Positions 24,636-30,099 of a stretch of 30,099 nucleotides of DNA are shown here, piece by piece. The stretch's first letter is position 1, and every line of letters starts with the position of its first letter. The position numbers were made by a program, and so were the translations under genes. Source of the DNA: JBEKJU01 sp050011095 (GTDB taxonomy: Bacteria; Desulfobacterota; Syntrophorhabdia; Syntrophorhabdales; WCHB1-27). Location of the stretch: positions 1 through 30,099 of the forward strand of contig JBEKJU010000009.1 of assembly GCA_050011095.1 (NCBI GenBank). Direction: 5' to 3'. Under the pieces are notes generated by a model. The model worked only from the letters and a program-made list of their open reading frames with translations, had not been told where the DNA came from and did no database searches.

Positions 24636-24756
24636 CCTATAAGTTTATAAATGATGTTTAATCTTCTCATAAGTTGACATGTCTACCTTTAGGGTGTAAA
24701 TAGAATAGATGGCTGTCACGGAGGTGTCGCCCTTCGGCAACATAGAGGAGTCGGAA

Positions 24757-24906
24757 ATGGACTACGAGGACATGACCAATGAGGAGCTTTACTTTCTTTT
24801 GAAAGAAAAGGCGCCGGCCGTGGCCGAGACTGCGAAGGACGTCAATGATTCCAATAGAGAGACCGTGATCGCCTTCCTGATTCTTCTTTCGAACGGGACC
24901 CATTGA
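24757..24906 (+). CDS. Small 49-residue protein of unknown function
   Basis: The start at 24757 is chosen over 24709 because GAGGAG lies six bases upstream of it and the upstream codons carry none. The protein opens with an acidic helix (MDYEDMTNEELYFLLKEKAP) and ends with a mildly hydrophobic helix (TVIAFLILLSNG) too short and late for a confident membrane segment. I do not recognise it. It is the first gene of a rightward run and is followed 61 bases later by the zinc-ribbon membrane protein. Confidence 0.5.
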   Translation: MDYEDMTNEELYFLLKEKAPAVAETAKDVNDSNRETVIAFLILLSNGTH

Positions 24907-24967
24907 CCTTGACCGATTGGGTTTGCTCTGTCCACAGCACAATAGAGGAAGGCCCAAAGGAGATGAG

Positions 24968-25423
24968 ATGAGAACAAACCTTCTCTCCGCGTATTGTCCC
25001 AACTGCGGCTTTCGCAACACCTGCCGCACCGACAGGAAGTTCCGGAAAGAGATACGGTCGCAGAGCTGGCAGAGTCTCACGTGGCAATGCGAGAGCTGTG
25101 GCAGGGAGTTTGACTCCGAGGTCAAGTGGATCAGGATCAGATTTGAGGATTGGTGCGCTTTCTGGCTCTATCACTATCGGTTCGATTGGAAGATCTTGGG
25201 CGTTGCCTTTCTCGGCAACGTCCTCTTCGCAGCCGGCGGATTCTATTTTGCCTCTTCTCTGCCCGAATGGTTCTTAACTCTGGCTGTGCTTGCCGTCTTC
25301 GTAGCGGCAGGCGCCGGGTTCCTTCTTTTTGGAGAAATCCCCCGTGCCTATCCTGTCTATGTGGTGAATCAGAGGAGAGTCGCCGGCCGCAGAGCGTCGA
25401 GGGGGAGAGAGGAATGGAAATGA
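24968..25423 (+). CDS. Zinc-ribbon membrane protein of unknown function
   Basis: The 151-residue protein has an N-terminal zinc ribbon, CPNC at 10-13 and CESC at 41-44. Two adjacent membrane segments follow at about 77-97 (LGVAFLGNVLFAAGGFYFAS) and 100-120 (WFLTLAVLAVFVAAGAGFLLF). It ends with a basic tail. The start at 24968 follows AAGGAG at a five- to six-base spacing. No enzyme motif is seen. The next gene begins inside its last codons, a 10-base overlap, implying coupled production. A cytoplasmic zinc ribbon tied to a membrane hairpin could sense nucleic acid or protein at the membrane, which is speculation. Confidence 0.6.
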   Translation: MRTNLLSAYCPNCGFRNTCRTDRKFRKEIRSQSWQSLTWQCESCGREFDSEVKWIRIRFEDWCAFWLYHYRFDWKILGVAFLGNVLFAAGGFYFASSLPEWFLTLAVLAVFVAAGAGFLLFGEIPRAYPVYVVNQRRVAGRRASRGREEWK

Positions 25424-25650
25424 AGACCCAGGAGGAGAAGCTCAAGTTGTTGCAGCAATCCCTCGTGAAGCAGGGATGGGAACTTCAGGATTCCGTGGAC
25501 GACGTCAGGTTGCGCATACTGGATTTGAGGCGGGAGGTCCAGTTGGCGTTTATCCAGATCAAGGAGAAAATGACGATCTACCTGGCCGTTATCCTCTTTG
25601 CCATGGTCATCCTTGTCAAGGCTCTCGCCTTTGCGCTACGGCAGCCATAG
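25414..25650 (+). CDS. Coiled-coil single-pass membrane protein
   Basis: The 78-residue protein has a charged helical N-terminal part (about 3-50: EEKLKLLQQSLVKQ through VRLRILDLRREVQLAF), likely a coiled coil. One C-terminal membrane segment follows (about 54-72, IYLAVILFAMVILVKALAF), making it a tail-anchored topology. It starts inside the 3' end of the zinc-ribbon membrane gene, with GGGGGAG upstream. The AAA ATPase gene begins 81 bases later on the same strand, so it may belong to the same operon. Function is unknown; the shape resembles an adaptor that could place a complex at the membrane. Confidence 0.55.
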   Translation: MEMKTQEEKLKLLQQSLVKQGWELQDSVDDVRLRILDLRREVQLAFIQIKEKMTIYLAVILFAMVILVKALAFALRQP

Positions 25651-25731
25651 TTGAGCAGTCAGGGCCAGAGTCTCGAACTCAAATTGAAGGGATATTTGGG
25701 TTCTCCTGTGATATGATTGACGAGGACGAAG

Positions 25732-26703
25732 ATGGCCACGGCGGAACAGATAAAATCTCTGATAAGATCGCATTTCAGCGACGACGTGGAGCGTTTTGCC
25801 ACCGTTGCGCTCCAGGTGGCCGCCCATGAGGCCAATCAGGGGCACGGGGCCCTCGCTCACGAAATACGACAGATAGTAGACAAGGCCAAGGCTGAGCGAG
25901 GTCGCAATGTCCTCCTCCAGTTTCCCCAGGAACTGCATGGGCTTGTTCTCTCGGAAACTCCTCAGGCGCCCATAGCGACTCTGATTCTGTCCGAGAGCCT
26001 CAGGACCCGCATCCAACGGGTCATTCATGAATACCGGCAACAGCACAAATTGAAACAGCATGGCCTCTCCAACCGTCGTAAAATCTTGTTGATCGGACCG
26101 CCGGGAACCGGGAAGACAATGACTGCCCGGGTCCTTGCCCATGAATTACGCATCCTTCTTTACACAATTCAGGTCGATAAGCTCGTCACTAAGTTCATGG
26201 GCGAGACCAGCGCGAAGCTTCGCCAGATATTCGATCTGATCCAGCGAGCGCAAGGTGTGTATCTCTTCGATGAATTCGATGCCATCGGCGGCGAGCGGTC
26301 CCTGGAAAACGATGTGGGTGAGATGAGGCGCGTTCTCAACGCTTTCCTCCAGTTCATCGAGACGGATACCTCCGATAGCCTGATTATCGCCACGACCAAT
26401 AGCCCCCGGCTTCTGGACAAGGCCCTATATCGCCGTTTCGACGATGTGCTGTATTATGGTCTTCCTAACGATTCCGACAAGAGGCGGCTTATGGAAAACG
26501 TCATGAGCTCCTTCTTTCCATCGGAATTGGACTGGCAGATTGTTATTCCCGAAGCTGCTGGTCTGAGCCATTCCGAAATCGATCTGGCCTGCCGGGATGC
26601 GATCAAACAAACGATCCTGACCGATCAACAGAAGGTCGACGCATCTTTGCTTCTACAAATGTTGAGAGAACGGCGAGAAACACATCAAAGGCTGCCGGAG
26701 TAG
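25732..26703 (+). CDS. ietA: AAA+ ATPase, IetA-like partner of a subtilase
   Basis: The 323-residue ATPase has a helical N-terminal region (1-115) of partner-binding type and one AAA+ module. Walker A is GPPGTGKT at 122-129 (Lys128) and Walker B LFDEFDAIG has Asp180-Glu181. Sensor 1 is in IIATTNSPRLLD, and the arginine finger is in LYRRFDD. A C-terminal lid helix bundle follows. It resembles the cell-division-48/SpoVK class. The start at 25732 has GAGG six bases upstream; a TTG five codons earlier is less likely. The subtilase gene starts six bases after the stop. An AAA+ ATPase directly before a cytoplasmic subtilase is the hallmark of IetAS, known from plasmid stability in agrobacteria and later as an anti-phage pair. 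The ATPase probably gates or unfolds substrates for the protease. Confidence 0.82.
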   Translation: MATAEQIKSLIRSHFSDDVERFATVALQVAAHEANQGHGALAHEIRQIVDKAKAERGRNVLLQFPQELHGLVLSETPQAPIATLILSESLRTRIQRVIHEYRQQHKLKQHGLSNRRKILLIGPPGTGKTMTARVLAHELRILLYTIQVDKLVTKFMGETSAKLRQIFDLIQRAQGVYLFDEFDAIGGERSLENDVGEMRRVLNAFLQFIETDTSDSLIIATTNSPRLLDKALYRRFDDVLYYGLPNDSDKRRLMENVMSSFFPSELDWQIVIPEAAGLSHSEIDLACRDAIKQTILTDQQKVDASLLLQMLRERRETHQRLPE

Positions 26704-26709
26704 CAGCCA

Positions 26710-29175
26710 ATGCCTGGCGAACGCTACCGGCACATTTTTCTCACCGGCCCAACTCAGACTCAGGGATTCACCAGTCCCAGAACAGGAGGCACGGCTCCCC
26801 GTATTCCAGCGAGGGACCGGATTCAGCACACCGAGCACTTGCGCCGGGAGATCGAATCTGTGTGGCGGGAGTTCGAAGACCGGCAAGCGGTGGTTCATGT
26901 CGAGCGGCACGGGGCATACATTGATTTTGTCAGCGAACCGGGTTTTGAATTGGCCATTCAGGCTTTGGAAAGCCTGCGCTCGGGTATCCGGCTTCTGAAT
27001 GTTCGCAGAGAGGGTACGGGCGAACACGAGAGGACTCTGGCCACTGTCTACGTACCCCATTCTCGTCGAAGCCATTTTCTCAATAAAATCGATGCATACG
27101 CCAACGAGGTGACTCAGCAAAGCGGCCTGCCCAAGAATAGAAAGCTCATCGAAAGCATCTCGGACATACGGCGCTCGGTCATGGAGTCCTTCTGGCGTAC
27201 CGACGAACGAACCCTTATTCCCGGGGAGGAGCCGAGGTGGGTTGAAGCATGGTTGAGCAGCGATGGACAAGAGGTACTTGACCGATTTCAAGCCCTTCTT
27301 GAACAGTGCCGCATTGAAACCGCTGAAGGCGTCCTAAAGTTTCCCGAGCGTGCCGTTCGAATCATCCTTGCGAATAGAGCCCAGCTCGAGGACCTTATAG
27401 ACAGATCGGACGACGTCGCCGAATTCAGGCTGGCCAAGGAGGTAGCCTCATTCTTCATCGAGCTCGAAAACCGGGATCAGCTTGAACGGGTCCGGGAATT
27501 GCTGGCTCGCACCACCATCGACTTGGGCGACGTTTCAGTTACCATCCTCGATTCCGGGATCAATAGCGGTCATTTGCTTATCAGCCCCGCCCTCGATGAT
27601 GGGGATTTACACACCGTGAATGCAAAATGGGGAACGCATGACCACGGCGGACATGGAACGCTGATGGCCGGCACCGTTCTCTATGGCGACTTGCTCGGGG
27701 CACTCAACTCAGGTGAGGCCGTAAGGATTCTGCATCGTGTAGAATCGGTCAAGATATTGCCGCCCGGGCGGGATCAAAATCCGCCGAGGCTATGGGGGTA
27801 CCTGACGGCCCAGGGGATCAGCAGGGCGGAGATTCAGGCGCCGGGACGGAAACGCGTTATCTGTATGGCGGTAACCTCAACGGACTACAGGGATCGAGGG
27901 CGTCCGTCCTCCTGGTCCGGAGAAATAGATCGGGTCACTTCCGGAGCTGAGGACGAAGCACGACGGCTCTTCATCGTCAGTGCGGGCAACGTGGAAAATG
28001 ACTTCGGGCGGTATCCGACAGCTAATCTTACCGACGAGATTCATGACCCCGGGCAGGCTTGGAACGTCCTTACTGTGGGAGCCTATACCGAAAAGACACG
28101 GATTACCGATCCAGAACTGCGTGGCTACGCGCCCATCGCTCCCGCTGGCGGACTCTCTCCTTATAGCACCACTTCCGGCAACTGGGAGCGGCGAACATGG
28201 CCCGTAAAGCCTGAAATCCTGCTGGAGGGCGGGAACGTCGCCAGAGGACCGAATAATTCTATCTTCGACACGGAAGATCTGAAGCTGCTCTCCACATATC
28301 ACGATCCTCAGACTGCCCAATTCGCCTCATTTGAGGCCACCAGCGCTGCCGCTGCCCAGGCTGCATGGATGGCGGCGCAAATTCAGATTCAGTACCCTGA
28401 GGCCTGGCCGGAAACCATTCGCGCCCTGATGGTGCATACCGCGGAGTGGACCGACACTATGAAAGCACAGTTTCTCCCGGCTCAGCCGAGCAAGGGAGAC
28501 CACGCGAGGCTTTTGCGGATTTGTGGATATGGAGTCCCGAATCTGAACCGAGCTCTCTTCTGCGCTGCCAACTCCCTGACTTTGATTTCTCAGACCGAAC
28601 TTCAGCCTTATGACCAGCGGGATGGACGGCGAGTCACACGGGATATGCATCTGTACATTCTGCCGTGGCCATCGGAGGTTCTCCAGGAATTGGGCGAGAC
28701 CGAAGTGAGAATGCGAGTGACATTGTCGTATTTCATTGAGCCCGGTCCGGGCGAAATCGGTTGGCAGGACCGATACCGCTACCCCTCGCATGCCTTGAGG
28801 TTTGCCGTCAACGGGCCCGGGGAGGAAGAGGGCGAATTTGTGCGCCGCATCAACAAACTGGCGCGTGACGAGGGAGAGCGCCCCGAGACGGAAGGTCCCG
28901 GACAACGGTGGATGATAGGCGAGGCACGGAACGTTGGCTCTATCCATTCGGACATCTGGCAGGGGAGCGCCGCGGATTTGTCTGCTTCGAATCTGGTCGG
29001 AATTTACCCGGCGGTCGGCTGGTGGCGTGAACGCCATTATCTCGGCAGATGGAATAGACGTTGCCGCTATTCACTGGTCGTATCTATCGAATCGCCCGCT
29101 CAGAACATAGACATCTACACCCCGGTGGCGATCCAGATCGGCCTCACGGTGCCCATCGAAGTACCGGTGAGGTGA
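26710..29175 (+). CDS. ietS: Cytoplasmic subtilisin-like serine protease, IetS-like
   Basis: The 821-residue S8-family protease has no signal peptide or membrane segment, unusual for a subtilase. The catalytic triad is visible: Asp281 in VTILDSGI, His315 in HDHGGHGTLMAG and Ser545 in EATSAAAAQAAW, with oxyanion Asn427 in VSAGN. Residues 1-265 form a long helical N-terminal domain that is not a classic secreted propeptide. Residues 600-821 form a beta-rich C-terminal domain. The peptidase is complete and should be active. Six bases separate it from the AAA+ gene, so the two form one unit. Inferred role: protease arm of the IetAS defence or toxin pair, triggered or restrained by the ATPase. Its target is unknown. 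Confidence 0.85.
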   Translation: MPGERYRHIFLTGPTQTQGFTSPRTGGTAPRIPARDRIQHTEHLRREIESVWREFEDRQAVVHVERHGAYIDFVSEPGFELAIQALESLRSGIRLLNVRREGTGEHERTLATVYVPHSRRSHFLNKIDAYANEVTQQSGLPKNRKLIESISDIRRSVMESFWRTDERTLIPGEEPRWVEAWLSSDGQEVLDRFQALLEQCRIETAEGVLKFPERAVRIILANRAQLEDLIDRSDDVAEFRLAKEVASFFIELENRDQLERVRELLARTTIDLGDVSVTILDSGINSGHLLISPALDDGDLHTVNAKWGTHDHGGHGTLMAGTVLYGDLLGALNSGEAVRILHRVESVKILPPGRDQNPPRLWGYLTAQGISRAEIQAPGRKRVICMAVTSTDYRDRGRPSSWSGEIDRVTSGAEDEARRLFIVSAGNVENDFGRYPTANLTDEIHDPGQAWNVLTVGAYTEKTRITDPELRGYAPIAPAGGLSPYSTTSGNWERRTWPVKPEILLEGGNVARGPNNSIFDTEDLKLLSTYHDPQTAQFASFEATSAAAAQAAWMAAQIQIQYPEAWPETIRALMVHTAEWTDTMKAQFLPAQPSKGDHARLLRICGYGVPNLNRALFCAANSLTLISQTELQPYDQRDGRRVTRDMHLYILPWPSEVLQELGETEVRMRVTLSYFIEPGPGEIGWQDRYRYPSHALRFAVNGPGEEEGEFVRRINKLARDEGERPETEGPGQRWMIGEARNVGSIHSDIWQGSAADLSASNLVGIYPAVGWWRERHYLGRWNRRCRYSLVVSIESPAQNIDIYTPVAIQIGLTVPIEVPVR

Positions 29176-29289
29176 GCACTTTCCGGAAGGCGCAAGAGGC
29201 CGCGTGTACGGAACGTGAATCTAACGGGGAAGCGGTGGAAACAGGCATGAACCCAATATCGTTGCCAATCGTTAATCGGAGGACTTCTT

Positions 29290-29679
29290 ATGCCGCCGGG
29301 CTATGTAAGAACAATTCGAGAGGAGATTCTTTACGAGTATGCCAAGCTGATTTCCCGTTCGGCCTATGGTTCCCTGCAGCGGGGGTTCATTACTGACAGG
29401 TTCAAGAAGCTTCGGGACGGAGAAATGAACATCTCGGATACCATCCGTGAATGGGAACGCGAGCAGGAGCTGCCGAAGGAGTGCGTATTCTGCGGGTCGG
29501 AACATGAGCTGACGACGGACCATCTGATTCCTCAGAATCGCGGAGGAGACGATTCGGCCGACAACCTGGTCCTGGCCTGTCGGTACTGCAACTCATCGAG
29601 AGGGGACAAAGGCATTTCGAATGGCTGGGTCTCAAGAAGAAGGATGACCTTCACCGCCTGGTCGCGGGAAAATACCTGA
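29290..29679 (+). CDS. HNH endonuclease, frame-shifted after residue 109
   Basis: The first 109 residues are a clear HNH nuclease: zinc-knuckle Cys65-x2-Cys68, Asp77-His78 in TTDHLIPQNRGG, Asn92 and Cys97-x2-Cys100 in CRYCNSSRGDKGI. GGAGG lies seven bases before the ATG. After GDKGI the frame gives 20 unrelated residues and stops. The -1 frame instead continues with FEWLGLKKKDD, as HNH proteins of this type normally do. So one base, probably a T in the run at 29615-29617, is missing. The catalytic core is intact, so a truncated protein might still cut. It lies 114 bases after the subtilase gene on the same strand and may be a third member of that module. Confidence 0.72.
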   Translation: MPPGYVRTIREEILYEYAKLISRSAYGSLQRGFITDRFKKLRDGEMNISDTIREWEREQELPKECVFCGSEHELTTDHLIPQNRGGDDSADNLVLACRYCNSSRGDKGISNGWVSRRRMTFTAWSRENT

Positions 29680-29846
29680 AACAGTTGCTGTGCATACACG
29701 AGATAGCCGGAACAGCCGGGGTGACCAAAGCCGATCTCGGAACTCTCTGCGACAGATGTCCGTTGCCCGCGGTCTGCGCCCAGTGGGGTTCGGTGAGACA
29801 ACTCACGTGCTTCTGCCTGGAGAGCGTGCTGCCCCATTCCCGGTAG
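29616..29846 (+). pseudogene. Displaced C-terminal part of the HNH endonuclease
   Basis: In the -1 frame, 76 codons run from Phe-Glu-Trp-Leu-Gly-Leu to a TAG at 29844-29846 and join seamlessly to GDKGI of the preceding frame, giving a full-length protein of about 185 residues. This part holds a helix (DLHRLVAGKYLKQLLCIHEI) and a cysteine-rich end, CDRCPLPAVC followed by LTCFCLESV, that could bind zinc or an iron-sulfur cluster. The frame contains no convincing independent start. It is either a genuine mutation or a sequencing/assembly error in a short T-run. Confidence 0.6.
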
Positions 29847-30099
29847 GTTAGTGTGAGCAGCGTCATTGGCCGGTCGCCATCATGATTGCTTGCCTACAGC
29901 AGCCCGTTTCCAAATCGACAACTGAATCGGAAAAAAAGGCACCAGAAACAAAGAAGCTTGTGTTAGAACTGTCCCACCGATCCGCGTTCCGGCAAATCGC
30001 TCTTCTCGACTTCAAAACTAAAGGCCGCAACCCCTGAACTTCCCTTCCTTCTCTGCGCATCTGTCTTGGATTCTACCCTCAAGACCTGTGCTTCGACAA
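29847..30099. other. No supported gene at the right end
   Basis: Neither strand shows an open frame with a ribosome site or recognisable motif. A 51-codon frame from an ATG at 29882 lacks a ribosome site and any similarity I know. No copy of the tmRNA 3' end is present. Confidence 0.5.

Noticed and set aside
24667..25125. Leftward 152-codon frame opposite the small-gene cassette
   Set aside because: It covers genes with good ribosome sites on the other strand and has no start signal of its own.
29601..29625. Programmed -1 ribosomal frameshift in the HNH gene
   Set aside because: No X-XXY-YYZ slippery heptamer and no obvious downstream stem; a single-base deletion explains it more simply.
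29863..30060. Leftward 65-codon open frame at the right edge
   Set aside because: No ribosome site, no motif, and composition typical of a chance frame.
12709..30099. CRISPR array or insertion sequence in the island
   Set aside because: No regularly spaced direct repeats, no transposase frame and no terminal inverted repeats of insertion-sequence type were seen.

Overview
The window joins a core-genome segment (about 1-12,710) to an integrated accessory island (about 12,710 to beyond the right edge). The core is GC-rich and carries a selenocysteine-synthesis gene (selA), a periplasmic DsbC-like isomerase with a haem-type CxxCH motif, a V4R-domain protein beside a soluble histidine kinase, and a cobalamin-type radical SAM protein. 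Together these suggest an anaerobic, deltaproteobacterial (Desulfobacterota-like) organism. That placement is inference; no rRNA or marker gene here proves it.

Core layout. A leftward cluster (1-1,677) encodes an alkyl-DNA methyltransferase, a NusG-like elongation factor and the DsbC-like protein, which runs off the left edge. A rightward metallo-beta-lactamase-fold hydrolase (1,746-2,510) has a good sigma70 promoter. A second leftward, tightly coupled cluster (2,676-4,807) encodes an inositol-monophosphatase-family enzyme, a V4R protein and a histidine kinase. Rightward genes then run from 4,911: radical SAM/B12 protein, selA, an RluD-type pseudouridine synthase, a PgeF/YfiH protein, an NtrY-like membrane kinase, smpB and the tmRNA gene. 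The smpB stop codon lies one base from the mature tmRNA 5' end.

The tmRNA 3' end (about 12,708) is the probable integration site. Directly after it come an 11-bp perfect inverted repeat, an AlpA-type regulator and a tyrosine integrase, both reading toward the tmRNA. A Cro/C1-type regulator is divergent from the integrase. The two are separated by overlapping back-to-back promoters and a symmetrical set of CTCAC/GTGAG boxes, which looks like a lysogeny-style switch.

The island cargo looks like stacked anti-phage systems. (i) A 1,497-residue STAND-type NTPase has unclassified N- and C-terminal regions. (ii) Convergent with it is a 1,118-residue protein with an N-terminal SIR2-like NADase domain and a P-loop NTPase core. 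(iii) After a second small excisionase-like gene and a cassette of small genes (an acidic helical protein, an XRE regulator, a 49-residue protein, a zinc-ribbon membrane protein and a coiled-coil single-pass membrane protein) comes an AAA+ ATPase / cytoplasmic subtilase pair matching the IetAS architecture. (iv) Last is an HNH endonuclease gene broken by an apparent one-base deletion. No second attachment site is visible, so the island probably extends past 30,099. The points most worth following are the unclassified domains of the STAND protein, the membrane-protein cassette ahead of IetAS, and the HNH gene downstream of it.
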